64,000 nucleotides of DNA, taken from the NCBI RefSeq assembly GCF_021173085.1, contig NZ_CP076413.1, positions 2,480,001-2,544,000 on the forward strand, given 5' to 3'. Made by a program: the position numbers and the translations under genes. This document shows positions 45,596 through 55,981 of the stretch, piece by piece (position 1 is the stretch's first letter; every line of letters starts with the position of its first letter). Under the pieces are notes generated by a model. The model did no database searches. It was given only the letters and a program-made list of their open reading frames with translations, and was not told the origin of the DNA. This DNA is from Ralstonia wenshanensis (GTDB lineage: Bacteria > Pseudomonadota > Gammaproteobacteria > Burkholderiales > Burkholderiaceae).

Positions 45596-46624
45596 ATGGC
45601 GTTGCTCGACACGCATTATCCCCTAGGCCAGCACAACACGTTCCGTTTTGAGGCCACCGCCCGCTACGCCGCGCACGTGCGCACGCCGGAAGACATTCCC
45701 GCCGCGCTGGCCGACCCGCGCGTGCAGGGCCTGCCTGTGCTGGTGCTGGGTGGCGGCAGCAATGTCGTTCTCACGCGCGATTTCGAAGGTCTCGTGCTGT
45801 TGATGGAGATTCCCGGCATCGCCGCCGGCCAAAGCACGGTCGACGGCCATGAAGTCCACACCGTCACCGCAGGCGGCGGCGAATCGTGGCACGGCCTGGT
45901 TGCCCACACCGTCTCTCATGGCTTGCCTGGGCTGGAAAACCTCGCGCTGATTCCCGGTACGGTGGGTGCGGCGCCCATCCAGAACATCGGCGCATACGGC
46001 GTCGAGATCAAGGACCGCTTCCAATCCCTGCGCGCCTACGACCGCCACGCCGGCGAGTTCGTCACCCTGACCGCCGCCGATTGCGCCTTCGGCTACCGCG
46101 ACAGCCTCTTCAAGCGCACCGGCGCCGATCGCTACATCATCACCGAGGTCACGTTCGCCCTGCCACTCGACTGGCAGCCCGATACGCACTACGCCGAACT
46201 TGCACGCGAGTTGGCCGTGCAGAACATCGCCAGCCCGACGGCGCAGGACATCTTCGATGCCGTGGTCGCCATCCGCCGCCGCAAGCTGCCCGATCCGGCC
46301 GAGATCGGCAACGCGGGCAGCTTTTTCAAGAACCCCATCGTCGATGCCGCCACGCGCGATGCGCTGGCCACGCGCTTCCCGAACTTGGTCGGGTATGCGC
46401 AGCCGGACGGCACCTACAAGCTCGCCGCCGGCTGGCTGATCGATCAGTGCGGCTTCAAGGGCCGGCAGAGCGGCGCGGTGGGCGTGTATGAAAAGCAGGC
46501 GCTGGTGCTGGTGCACCGTGGCGGCGGTAGTGCGGTCCAGTTGATGACGTTGGCGCGTGAGATCCAGGACGCAGTGCATGCGCGCTTTGGCGTACGCATC
46601 GAACCCGAACCCGTGGTCGTGTAA
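45596..46624 (+). CDS. murB: UDP-N-acetylenolpyruvoylglucosamine reductase
   Basis: A 342-residue FAD enzyme that makes UDP-N-acetylmuramate in the cytoplasm. FAD motifs LVLGGGSNVVLTRDF and PGTVGAAPIQNIGAYGVE, the catalytic Ser in GNAGSFFKNP and the C-terminal catalytic Glu (RIEPEPVVV) are present. Length and substrate loop (YRDSLFK) fit the type I enzyme of E. coli. Confidence 0.95.
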   Translation: MALLDTHYPLGQHNTFRFEATARYAAHVRTPEDIPAALADPRVQGLPVLVLGGGSNVVLTRDFEGLVLLMEIPGIAAGQSTVDGHEVHTVTAGGGESWHGLVAHTVSHGLPGLENLALIPGTVGAAPIQNIGAYGVEIKDRFQSLRAYDRHAGEFVTLTAADCAFGYRDSLFKRTGADRYIITEVTFALPLDWQPDTHYAELARELAVQNIASPTAQDIFDAVVAIRRRKLPDPAEIGNAGSFFKNPIVDAATRDALATRFPNLVGYAQPDGTYKLAAGWLIDQCGFKGRQSGAVGVYEKQALVLVHRGGGSAVQLMTLAREIQDAVHARFGVRIEPEPVVV

Positions 46625-46772
46625 ACAGCCCGGCGGAGGGGCTTCTTGAGCACCCTGCGCCACATCCAACGCGTCTGGATCCAGGCAGCCCTCGCCCGAC
46701 GTACCCGCGGCCGACCCAATGGCCTAAAATGGCTGGTTTGACCCTACGACCACCCTTTTCGCGTTCCATTTC

Positions 46773-47090
46773 ATGACCACCGAAACCTTTGACGGCGTCC
46801 GCCTGACCACCAAGGCCAATGTGTACTTTGACGGAAAGTGCGTCAGCCACAGCTTTACCCTGCCCGACGGCACCAAGAAGTCCGTGGGCGTGGTGCTGCC
46901 GGCCACGCTGACCTTCGGCACGGCCGCCGCCGAGATCATGGAATGCGTGGGCGGTTCGTGCGAATACAAGCTCGACGGCACCGATGAGTGGAAGACGTCC
47001 GCCGCCGGCGAAAGCTTTCAGGTTCCGGCCAACTCGAAGTTCGACATTCGCGTGACCGAGAGCTACCACTACATCTGCCATTACGCCTAA
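46773..47090 (+). CDS. ppnP: Pyrimidine/purine nucleoside phosphorylase PpnP
   Basis: A 105-residue cupin of the DUF1255/PpnP family that phosphorolyses a wide range of nucleosides. Motifs: TKANVYFDGKCVSHSFTLPDG, GVVLPATLTFGTAAAEIMECVGG, SFQVPANSKFDIRV. TAAAAT at 46725-46730 is a possible -10. It lies 42 bases before argG and may be co-transcribed. Confidence 0.92.
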   Translation: MTTETFDGVRLTTKANVYFDGKCVSHSFTLPDGTKKSVGVVLPATLTFGTAAAEIMECVGGSCEYKLDGTDEWKTSAAGESFQVPANSKFDIRVTESYHYICHYA

Positions 47091-48470
<1,380 letters not shown>

Positions 48471-48490
48471 CTACCTGCCGCGTCAAAGCA

Positions 48491-48526
48491 AAAAGGCCGC
48501 TCCGACGTCAATCGGAGCGGCCTTTT
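48491..48526. terminator. Bidirectional terminator between argG and argF
   Basis: AAAGGCCGCTCCGA (48492-48505), loop CGTCAA, TCGGAGCGGCCTTT (48512-48525): a 14-base perfect stem whose outer A/T pairs give U-tracts on both strands. Confidence 0.92.
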
Positions 48527-48547
48527 TCTATGGCGTCAGACTCGGGC

Positions 48548-49474
48548 TCAGTAGCGCCCGCAGAGCAGGTATTCCATCAGCGCCTTCTGCACGTGCAGGC
48601 GGTTTTCCGCCTCGTCCCACACCACGCTCTGCCTGCCATCGATGACGGCCGCCTCGACTTCCTCGCCGCGGTGCGCGGGCAGGCAGTGCATGAACAGCGC
48701 ATCGGGTTGCGCGCGCTGCATCATCGCCTCGGTGACCATCCAGTCGCCAAAGGCTTTCTTGCGCGCTTCGTTCTCGGCTTCGTAGCCCATGCTGGTCCAC
48801 ACGTCGGTGGTCACTAGGTGGGCGCCTTCACAGGCCTCCAGCGGGCTTTCGAACACGTGCACGAACGGACGGCTGGAATCGGCCACCATGGCCGGATCGA
48901 GCTGATAGCCCTTTGGTGCAGAAAAATGGAAGCGGAAGCCGAGAATCTCAGCCGCCTGGATCCACGTGTAGGCCATATTGTTGGCATCGCCCACCCACGT
49001 GACGGTCTTGCCCTTGATGGGGCCCCGCTGCTCGATGAAGGTGAAAATGTCGGCCAGCACCTGGCACGGGTGATATTCGTTGGTCAGCCCGTTGATGACC
49101 GGCACGCGAGAATGCGCGGCAAACCGTTCGATGATCTCCTGCCCGAAGGTGCGGATCATGATGATGTCGGTCATGCGGGAGATGACCTGCGCCGCGTCTT
49201 CGATTGGCTCACCGCGCCCCAGTTGGGAATCGCGCGTGTTCAGGAAGACCGCGTGCCCGCCGAGCTGGTGAATGCCGGCTTCGAACGACAGGCGCGTACG
49301 CGTGGAATTCTTCTCGAAGATCATGGCCAGCGTGCGGTCGTGCAGCGGGTGCCACGTCTCGTAGTTCTTGAACTTGGCCTTGAGGATCGCGGAACGGTCC
49401 AGCAGGTATTCGTACTCTTCCAGCGAAAAGTCCTTGAACTGCAGGTAGTGCTTGATCGAGCTTGGTGGGTTCAT
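48548..49474 (-). CDS. argF: Ornithine carbamoyltransferase
   Basis: A 308-residue anabolic enzyme making citrulline from ornithine and carbamoyl phosphate. Signatures: FEKNSTRTRLSFE (carbamoyl-phosphate site), HPCQVLAD, and DALFMHCLPAHRGEE (catalytic Cys). The start at 49474 gives MNPPSSIKHYLQF, typical for the group; the frame is open upstream but not coding-like. Confidence 0.96.
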   Translation of the reverse strand: MNPPSSIKHYLQFKDFSLEEYEYLLDRSAILKAKFKNYETWHPLHDRTLAMIFEKNSTRTRLSFEAGIHQLGGHAVFLNTRDSQLGRGEPIEDAAQVISRMTDIIMIRTFGQEIIERFAAHSRVPVINGLTNEYHPCQVLADIFTFIEQRGPIKGKTVTWVGDANNMAYTWIQAAEILGFRFHFSAPKGYQLDPAMVADSSRPFVHVFESPLEACEGAHLVTTDVWTSMGYEAENEARKKAFGDWMVTEAMMQRAQPDALFMHCLPAHRGEEVEAAVIDGRQSVVWDEAENRLHVQKALMEYLLCGRY

Positions 49475-49647
49475 AAAACAACGAAGGCGGCCTGCAGATG
49501 ACGCTCCGGGAACATCCCGTGACACGTCGCCCTAGCCGCCTTGCCTGTTGAAGATTCAGTCCATCATACGGGATCGCCACCCATTTGGCGAGTTTCGCGC
49601 CTGCGCGGGCGGCTACCATAAAGGCCCGGGTGAAAGGCCGATGAAAG

Positions 49648-49665
49648 TCTTATATAAGATATAAT
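49648..49665 (+). promoter_or_regulatory. TCTTATATAAGA palindrome abutting a perfect -10 (TATAAT)
   Basis: A perfect 12-base palindrome (49648-49659) directly followed by TATAAT (49660-49665) in the 368-base gap between argF and the DUF3579 gene. It is very AT-rich against its surroundings. The placement over the -35/-10 spacer fits a repressor site. The mRNA leader to the DUF3579 ATG would be about 170 bases; the rest of the gap holds no gene I can support. Confidence 0.55.
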
Positions 49666-49842
49666 ACTGGCTGCCTCGGATGCCCCAACCGTCCGCAAAC
49701 CGGCACAACGAGCCGGCCCGTCCGGTTCATGAATCGGCAACCAGGCAGGCGCATCATCCGCACCACAAGTGCACCCCGCTCGAACGTTGCGGCACCCGCA
49801 CGGTCGAAGTCGTTTGCAAATTTCCACAGCCCCACGCAGTCC

Positions 49843-50166
49843 ATGGCAGCCAACCCTCGCCAATTCTTTATCCAGGGCGTCACCCGCGACGGAAAGACCT
49901 TCCGCCCGAGCGACTGGGCCGATCGGCTGTGCGGTGTGATGGCGCAGTTCCGCCCTGCCGGTGATAGCGGAGACCCCCGCTTCACCTACTCCCCCTATGT
50001 GCGCCCGGTCATGTCGGGTGGCATCCGCAGCGTGTTCGTCGACGAGCGCCTGCGCGACATCGAACCCAAGGCACTGGATTTCGTGCTGAACTTCGCGCAC
50101 GACAACAATCTGCAGCTCGTGGAAGCCTGCATCCTGCCGGAAGGCGGCACACCCGCGAAAGCCTGA
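49843..50166 (+). CDS. DUF3579 family protein
   Basis: A 107-residue cytoplasmic protein of the DUF3579 family, common in betaproteobacteria and of unknown function. Sequence marks: FFIQGVTRDGKTFRPSDWADRLCGVMAQFRP, YSPYVRPVMSGGIRSVFVDERL and LVEACILPEGG. An in-frame ATG at 49729 would add 38 non-conserved residues and is not used. A long leader with a palindromic promoter precedes it. Confidence 0.85.
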   Translation: MAANPRQFFIQGVTRDGKTFRPSDWADRLCGVMAQFRPAGDSGDPRFTYSPYVRPVMSGGIRSVFVDERLRDIEPKALDFVLNFAHDNNLQLVEACILPEGGTPAKA

Positions 50167-50220
50167 TCCCGTAAAGAACGGCACCCCACTCAGCGCCTCG
50201 CACATTGGGCGCACAGAATG

Positions 50221-50250
50221 CAAAAAGCCCGTCCGAAGACGGGCTTTTTT
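50221..50250. terminator. Bidirectional terminator, DUF3579 gene and rpsT
   Basis: AAAAAGCCCGTC, loop CGAA, GACGGGCTTTTTT. It lies between the convergent DUF3579 gene and rpsT. Confidence 0.88.
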
Positions 50251-50309
50251 ATCGTCGGGGCGCGACGTTGCGTGTCGCGCCATGCCGGCTAGGCCGGCAT
50301 CACCCGAAC

Positions 50310-50576
50310 TTAGGCAGCCATTGCCTTGATGGCAGCGGACAGACGCGACTTGGCGCGCGCAGCCTTGTTCTTGTGGACGATCTTCTTGTCAGCGATGCTA
50401 TCGATCGTGCTTTGGGCCGTCTTGAATGCAGCAGCGGCAGCAGTCTTGTCGCCAGCGGCCACAGCCTTGCGGACGCCCTTGATTGCGGTACGCAGACGCG
50501 AGCGCAGAGCCGAGTTGTGAGCGTTCTGAACGACGGCTTGGCGTGCGCGCTTGCGTGCTTGTGCGGTGTTTGCCAT
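50310..50576 (-). CDS. rpsT: 30S ribosomal protein S20
   Basis: An 88-residue basic protein of the small subunit that binds 16S r[24 protein letters not shown] and [21 protein letters not shown] are typical ends. It is a single gene with its own promoter at 50657-50686 and a leader of about 74 bases, where S20 autoregulation occurs in E. coli. Confidence 0.97.
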   Translation of the reverse strand: MANTAQARKRARQAVVQNAHNSALRSRLRTAIKGVRKAVAAGDKTAAAAAFKTAQSTIDSIADKKIVHKNKAARAKSRLSAAIKAMAA

Positions 50577-50656
50577 GGAAAAATCCCTGAAGAAACGGTA
50601 GCAAGCGCCCCGGGAGACACGGAAGGCCGAAGCGCGCAAATTGGTGAAAGACGGCA

Positions 50657-50686
50657 ATTATACGCAGACTTCCGCGCCCAACGCAA
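50657..50686 (-). promoter_or_regulatory. rpsT promoter, TTGCGT-N18-TATAAT
   Basis: On the minus strand TTGCGT (50686-50681), 18 bases, perfect TATAAT (50662-50657). It lies back to back with the murJ -10 at 50764, so the 315-base gap holds two divergent promoters. Confidence 0.6.
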
Positions 50687-50763
50687 ACCCTGTTGTGAAA
50701 TCGCCCGGATAACGGCAGTTTGCGGCTTTTGCGGCACTTTTGGGCGCATGACAAGCCGGTCCC

Positions 50764-50769
50764 TATAAT
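50764..50769 (+). promoter_or_regulatory. murJ -10 box TATAAT
   Basis: Perfect -10, with TTGGGC 18 bases upstream (50740-50745). The leader to the chosen murJ start would be about 115 bases. Confidence 0.45.
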
Positions 50770-50891
50770 ACGGCCGCAATTGTGCCCTCCGGTCACGTCA
50801 GTCACGCCGGGCGCGAACCCCGCATGGCGCCGTCGGTCAGACCGCCATCGCCGTGTTTGCCTCCCAGACGGCGCCCAACCAAGCATTCATC

Positions 50892-52445
50892 TTGAATCTC
50901 CTCAAAACACTCGCCACGATCAGCGGCCTGACGATGCTCTCGCGCATCACGGGGCTCATTCGCGAGACGCTGATCGCCCGTGCCTTTGGTGCTTCGGTGT
51001 ACACCGATGCCTTCAACGTCGCCTTCCGCATCCCGAACCTGCTACGCCGGCTTTCGGCCGAGGGCGCGTTCTCGCAAGCGTTCGTGCCGATCCTGGGCGA
51101 ATTCAAGAATCGCCAAGGGGAAACCGAAACACGCGCATTGGTCGACTCGGTGGCCACGGTGATGACGTGGTTCCTGGTGGTCATCTCGGCGCTGGGCGTG
51201 ATCGGCGCGCCGTTGATCGTCACCGCTGTGGCAACGGGCTTCAAGGCGCACGAGAACCAAGCCTATATCTCGGCGATCTTCATGACGCGCGTGATGTTTC
51301 CGTACATCGGGCTCGTGTCGTTGGTGGCGCTGGCATCAGGCATTCTCAATACGTGGCGACAGTTTGCGGTGCCCGCTTTCACTCCGGTGCTCCTGAACCT
51401 GTCGTTCATCGTGGCAGCGGTGTTTGTGGCGCCGTACCTCGAAACCCCTATCTACGCACAGGCCTATGCGGTGATGGTGGGCGGCATCCTGCAACTGGCC
51501 ATTCAGGTCCCGTCATTGCGACGCGTGGGCATGCTGCCACGCGTGTCATTCAATGTGCGACAAGCGTGGCACCACCCGGGCGTGCGGCGCGTGCTTAAGC
51601 AGATGCTGCCGGCCACGCTGTCGGTGTCGGTCGCGCAGATCAGCCTGATCATCAACACCAACATTGCATCGCGCCTACCGACGGGCAGCGTGTCGTGGCT
51701 GAACTACGCCGACCGGCTGATGGAATTCCCGACCGCACTGCTGGGTGTGGCACTCGGGACGATCCTGCTGCCAAGCCTGTCCAAAGCAAGTGCGGACAAC
51801 AACCGTGAAGAGTACTCGTCGCTGCTCGACTGGGGCCTGCGGCTGACCGTGCTGCTGGCGGTGCCCTCGGCAGTGGGGCTGTTCGTGTTTGGCGCGCCGC
51901 TCACGGCCACGCTGTTCCACTACGGCAAGTTCACCGGCATGGACGTCGAGATGACGCGCCAGGCGCTGACGTCGTACGGCGTGGGGCTGATCGGGCTGAT
52001 CGTCATCAAGATCCTGGCGCCGGGCTTCTACGCGCGGCAGGACATCCGCACACCGATGAAGATTGCGCTGGTGGTGCTGGTGGCGACGCAGTTGTCCAAC
52101 TATGTGTTCGTGCCGATTTTCGGACACGCGGGGCTGGCGCTGTCGATCAGCTTTGGCGCGACCATCAATGCGGCGCTGCTGTTCTTCGGCCTGCGCCGTC
52201 GCGGCTATTACCACCCGCTGCCGGGCTGGGGTCTATTCATCGCGCAGGTGATGTCGGCCGTACTGCTGCTGGCGGGCGTGCTGCTGTGGCTTGCACACAA
52301 TTTTGATTGGGTGGGATTGGGTGCCAAGCCGCTCGTACGCATCGCGCTGCTGGGGGCAAGTTTGGTCCTGTGCGCGGTGGTCTATTTCGGTACACTGTGG
52401 CTCACCGGATTGAAGTTTTCCACGCTCCGAAAAAAGGCCATCTGA
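50892..52445 (+). CDS. murJ: Lipid II flippase MurJ (MviN)
   Basis: A 517-residue inner-membrane flippase of the MOP superfamily with about fourteen hydrophobic segments, moving lipid II to the periplasmic face. The N-terminus NLLKTLATISGLTMLSRITGLIRE and the conserved RIPNLLRRLSAEGAFSQAFVPI are diagnostic. The start TTG 50892 gives the family-typical N-terminus; an upstream in-frame GTG at 50853 would add 13 residues. Its stop shares one base with the start of the SirB1-like gene. Confidence 0.93.
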   Translation: MNLLKTLATISGLTMLSRITGLIRETLIARAFGASVYTDAFNVAFRIPNLLRRLSAEGAFSQAFVPILGEFKNRQGETETRALVDSVATVMTWFLVVISALGVIGAPLIVTAVATGFKAHENQAYISAIFMTRVMFPYIGLVSLVALASGILNTWRQFAVPAFTPVLLNLSFIVAAVFVAPYLETPIYAQAYAVMVGGILQLAIQVPSLRRVGMLPRVSFNVRQAWHHPGVRRVLKQMLPATLSVSVAQISLIINTNIASRLPTGSVSWLNYADRLMEFPTALLGVALGTILLPSLSKASADNNREEYSSLLDWGLRLTVLLAVPSAVGLFVFGAPLTATLFHYGKFTGMDVEMTRQALTSYGVGLIGLIVIKILAPGFYARQDIRTPMKIALVVLVATQLSNYVFVPIFGHAGLALSISFGATINAALLFFGLRRRGYYHPLPGWGLFIAQVMSAVLLLAGVLLWLAHNFDWVGLGAKPLVRIALLGASLVLCAVVYFGTLWLTGLKFSTLRKKAI

Positions 52446-53290
52446 TGACCACTAAAGTCCTCGATTATTTTTCGGCCCTGGTCGCGGACGACGACAGCAT
52501 CCCACTCACAGAAACCGCCCTGTCAATTGCGCAGGACGCGTATCCGGATCTGGACCTGCAGGCAGAGCTGGCCGCCATCGACGTACTCGTCGCGCGGATC
52601 AAAAACCGCATCGCCGACGGCACGCCGGCCATCCAGCGCCTACGCCTGCTCAACCAGTTTTTCTATCGCGAGCTGGGCTTCGGGCCCAATGCAAACGATT
52701 ACTACGATCCCGAGAACTCCTATCTGAATACCGTGCTGCAAAGCCGGCGCGGCATTCCGATCTCGTTGGCGGTGCTGCTGATGGAGATCGGCCAGCAGAT
52801 TGGCCTGCCCCTCAAGGGCGTGTCTTTTCCGAACCACTTCCTGGTGCGCATGAGCATTCCGGCAGGCGAGGTCGTGCTAGATCCGCTGACGGGCCAGACG
52901 TTGTCGAAAGAAGAGTTGCAGGACATGCTCGACCCGTACCTGGAGAAGGAAGGCATCGAAGACCCGAACACGGTGCCGCTCGGGGTGTTCCTGCAAGTGG
53001 CCACGCACCGCGAGATCATCGCGCGCATGCTGCGCAATCTGAAGGCGATCTATCTGCAGGAATCGCGCTGGCAGCGCCTGCTGGCGGTGCAGCAGCGCTT
53101 GGTGATTCTGCTGCCCGATTCGATCGAGGAAGTGCGCGACCGAGGGTTGGCCTACGCCAATCTTGAGTGCTTCCGGCCCGCGCTGGAAGACCTGGAAGCC
53201 TACGTGGACGCGCGGCCAGATGCAGCCGACACGGCCAAGCTCAAGGAGCGCATGCCAACGCTACGCGCCATGAGCAAGCACTTGAATTGA
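52445..53290 (+). CDS. SirB1-family transglutaminase-like/TPR protein
   Basis: A 281-residue cytoplasmic protein of the SirB1 family: an N-terminal helical and transglutaminase-like region (FFYRELGFGPNANDYYDPENSYLNTVLQSRRGIPISLAVLLMEIG, FPNHFLVRM) and C-terminal TPR helices (LVILLPDSIEEVRDRGLAYANLECFRPALEDLEAY). The catalytic Cys of true transglutaminases is replaced (RRGIPISL has none), so activity is doubtful. It overlaps murJ by one base (TGATG), tying it to envelope synthesis in expression. Confidence 0.88.
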   Translation: MTTKVLDYFSALVADDDSIPLTETALSIAQDAYPDLDLQAELAAIDVLVARIKNRIADGTPAIQRLRLLNQFFYRELGFGPNANDYYDPENSYLNTVLQSRRGIPISLAVLLMEIGQQIGLPLKGVSFPNHFLVRMSIPAGEVVLDPLTGQTLSKEELQDMLDPYLEKEGIEDPNTVPLGVFLQVATHREIIARMLRNLKAIYLQESRWQRLLAVQQRLVILLPDSIEEVRDRGLAYANLECFRPALEDLEAYVDARPDAADTAKLKERMPTLRAMSKHLN

Positions 53291-53293
53291 CGT

Positions 53294-53953
53294 CTACTTC
53301 GGGGCCACAGCGCCCCGACGGCGCCTGAGAAGCTTCCATAGCCCGCCCAGTGCCAGCGGCACAATCGCAGCACCCAGGCCGATAAGCACGATCGTGTTCA
53401 GGTGCTCGCGGATGATGGGCACGTTGCCGAACAGGTCGCCGGTCAGCACCAATAAGCCGACCCACAGCACGGCGCCGATCATGTTGAACAGCTGGAATTT
53501 GGCGAACGTCATCTTCGACACGCCGGCCACGAACGGCGCGAACGTACGCACCACCGGAATGAAACGTGCCATTACCAGCATTTTGCCGCCATGGCGCTCG
53601 TAGAAGGCGTGTGTCCTAAGCAGCGCTTGGTGATCCAGGAAGCGGATGTGGCCGTCGAATACCTTGGGCCCGATCCACGAACCGACGAAGTAGTTGACGG
53701 TGTTGCCCGTTACCGCGGCAGTGACCAGCAGTACGATGAGCAGCCAAGCGTCCATCTGGCCCGTGGCGCACATTGCGCCGGCAATGAAGAGCAGCGTGTC
53801 GCCCGGCAGGAATGGCAGCACCACCAAGCCGGTCTCGGCAAAGACGATGGCGAACAGCAGCACGTAGACCCACGCGCCGTACTGCTGAATGAGCAGTCCC
53901 AACGATTTGTCGACATGCAGAACGATGTCGAGCAGTTGCATCACGATATCCAA
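53294..53953 (-). CDS. DedA-family membrane protein
   Basis: A 219-residue inner-membrane protein of the DedA (VTT/SNARE-associated) family, members of which flip or recycle undecaprenyl phosphate and phospholipids. Family motifs: FAETGLVVLPFLPGDTLLF (with the conserved Glu and Asp) and ARFIPVVRTFAPFVAGVSKM (two essential Arg). About five or six hydrophobic segments and a basic tail RRRRG. It is convergent with the SirB1-like gene, three bases apart. Confidence 0.92.
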   Translation of the reverse strand: MDIVMQLLDIVLHVDKSLGLLIQQYGAWVYVLLFAIVFAETGLVVLPFLPGDTLLFIAGAMCATGQMDAWLLIVLLVTAAVTGNTVNYFVGSWIGPKVFDGHIRFLDHQALLRTHAFYERHGGKMLVMARFIPVVRTFAPFVAGVSKMTFAKFQLFNMIGAVLWVGLLVLTGDLFGNVPIIREHLNTIVLIGLGAAIVPLALGGLWKLLRRRRGAVAPK

Positions 53954-54055
53954 ACCAACCCCCGATTGAGCAGCGGGGAATGATACCGGATGTCAATTAA
54001 TTTTCCCCTTGCGCTTGCCGGGCTTGCGTTGGTGCGCCGCACAGGGCGTGACATT

Positions 54056-54061
54056 TATAAT
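54056..54061 (+). promoter_or_regulatory. mutL -10 box (TATAAT), leaderless layout
   Basis: Perfect TATAAT ending six bases before the ATG at 54068, which puts the expected +1 on the ATG itself. No ribosome site is present in the intervening GCCGCG. Confidence 0.5.
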
Positions 54062-54067
54062 GCCGCG

Positions 54068-55975
54068 ATGACTTCCGCCTCGACTTCCCGCCGCCCCATC
54101 CGCCCGCTTCCCGACCAGCTGATCAGCCAGATCGCGGCCGGCGAGGTGGTCGAACGGCCAGCGTCCGTGGTCAAGGAGTTGCTGGAAAACGCGCTGGATG
54201 CCGGCGCCACGCAGCTGCAGATCAAGCTGGAGGAAGGCGGCGTGCGGCGCATTGCCATAACCGACAACGGCGGCGGCATTCCGGCGGGCGAACTGCCCGT
54301 CGCGCTGATGCGGCATGCGACCAGCAAGATCGGCTCGCTGGAAGAGCTGGAATCGGTATCAACGCTGGGGTTCCGGGGGGAGGCACTGGCCTCGATTGCC
54401 TCGGTGGCGGAGTTGACGCTCACGTCGCGCACAGCAAACGACGCTCACGCCACGCAAATCATTGCGCAAACCGGGCGGGCGCAACCGGCCTCGGGCGGTG
54501 TCGGCACCACCGTCGATGTGCAGCATCTGTACTTCAATACGCCGGCACGCCGCAAATTCCTGAAGACGGAGCAGACCGAGCTGGGCCACTGCATGGAGGT
54601 GATCCGCCGCACCGCGCTCGCGCGGCCGGATGTGGCCATCTCCGTGCATCACAACGGCAAGCCGCTGGAGCATTGGAACGCCACGCAGGCCGACGCGCGC
54701 ACCGCCGCCGTGCTCGGCACCGAATTCGCCCGTGCGCGATTGCCCTTCGACGAGGAAGCCGGCGAGCTGCGCCTCTTCGGCTTTGCAGGCCTGCCGACCG
54801 CGTCGCGCGGCCGGGCCGATCATCAGTTCTTCTACGTCAACGGACGCTTCGTGCGCGACCGCCTGCTCACGCACGCCGTGCGCAGCGCTTACGAAGATGT
54901 GCTCCACGGCGACCGCTTCCCCGCCTACGTGCTGTGCCTGGAGTTGCCGCCCGAAGCGGTGGACGTGAACGTGCATCCGTCCAAGATCGAGGTGCGCTTT
55001 CGCGACAGCCGCGCGGTGCACCAGTTTGTCTATCACGCGGTGCAACGCGCCTTGTCCCGCCACGCCGGCGAACAAGGCGACAGCCTGCGCACCGACATCG
55101 CCGAGGCGCCCGAGGTTGCGGGGGTCATGACGGCACTTTCGCCGGCTGACAACACCACGCGCTGGATCAACCAGATGGCCGCGCGGCAGACGTCGCTCGG
55201 CATTGCGCAGCCGCGTGCGGAATATCTGTCGATGATGCGCGGCGACAGCACGCCGATGCCATCGAGCCGCCCTGCCTGGATGACCGATGTGCCAAGCGCC
55301 GCGACGTTGTTCGACGGCGGCACCGCGACTGCGCAAGCACCTGCTGCCGTTGCGGAGCCGGGCGCTGCGCAGGACGCCGATGACGAGGATGCGCACCCGC
55401 TCGGCTTCGCAGTCGCCCAGTTGCACGGCATCTACGTGCTGGCGCAGAACACGCGCGGCATGGTGCTCGTCGACATGCATGCCGCGCACGAACGCATCCT
55501 CTACGAACAGCTCAAGGCCGCGCTGGAAACCAAGCGCGTCGAAGTGCAGCCGCTTCTGATTCCGGTCACGTTTGCCGCAAGCCCGGTGGAGATCGGCACC
55601 ACAGAGGAATTTCGCGACACGCTCACGCTGCTCGGCTTCGATATCTCTGCCGTGTCGCCCACCACGCTGGCTGTGCGATCGGTGCCGACGCTGCTGCAGA
55701 AGGCCGACGCGCAAGCGCTCGCCCGCGACGTGCTGCGCGATCTGCACGCCTACGGCGGCTCGCGCGTGCTGGCTGAACGCCAGAATGAGCTGCTCGCCAC
55801 GCTGGCGTGCCACTCCGCCGTGCGCGCCAACCGCCGCCTGAACCTGGACGAGATGAACGCGCTGCTGCGCCAGATGGAAGCCACCGAACGCGCCGACCAG
55901 TGCAACCACGGTCGCCCGACATGGATCCAGCTCACCGTGGCTGACCTGGATCGACTCTTCCTGCGCGGCCAGTAA
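54068..55975 (+). CDS. mutL: DNA mismatch repair protein MutL, endonuclease type
   Basis: A 635-residue GHKL ATPase linking MutS to strand excision. N-terminal motifs: LPDQLISQIAAGEVVERPASVVKELLENALDAG (catalytic Glu), DNGGGI, STLGFRGEALASIASV. After a variable linker (about 345-445) the dimer domain holds DMHAAHE (D469-E475, then E480), matching DQHA(x)2E(x)4E with Gln to Met, ACHSAV (C581) and CNHGRP (C612). These are the metal sites of nicking MutL proteins, which lack a MutH partner. Likely leaderless mRNA. miaA starts six bases after its stop. Confidence 0.95.
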   Translation: MTSASTSRRPIRPLPDQLISQIAAGEVVERPASVVKELLENALDAGATQLQIKLEEGGVRRIAITDNGGGIPAGELPVALMRHATSKIGSLEELESVSTLGFRGEALASIASVAELTLTSRTANDAHATQIIAQTGRAQPASGGVGTTVDVQHLYFNTPARRKFLKTEQTELGHCMEVIRRTALARPDVAISVHHNGKPLEHWNATQADARTAAVLGTEFARARLPFDEEAGELRLFGFAGLPTASRGRADHQFFYVNGRFVRDRLLTHAVRSAYEDVLHGDRFPAYVLCLELPPEAVDVNVHPSKIEVRFRDSRAVHQFVYHAVQRALSRHAGEQGDSLRTDIAEAPEVAGVMTALSPADNTTRWINQMAARQTSLGIAQPRAEYLSMMRGDSTPMPSSRPAWMTDVPSAATLFDGGTATAQAPAAVAEPGAAQDADDEDAHPLGFAVAQLHGIYVLAQNTRGMVLVDMHAAHERILYEQLKAALETKRVEVQPLLIPVTFAASPVEIGTTEEFRDTLTLLGFDISAVSPTTLAVRSVPTLLQKADAQALARDVLRDLHAYGGSRVLAERQNELLATLACHSAVRANRRLNLDEMNALLRQMEATERADQCNHGRPTWIQLTVADLDRLFLRGQ

Positions 55976-55981
55976 ATTCCG

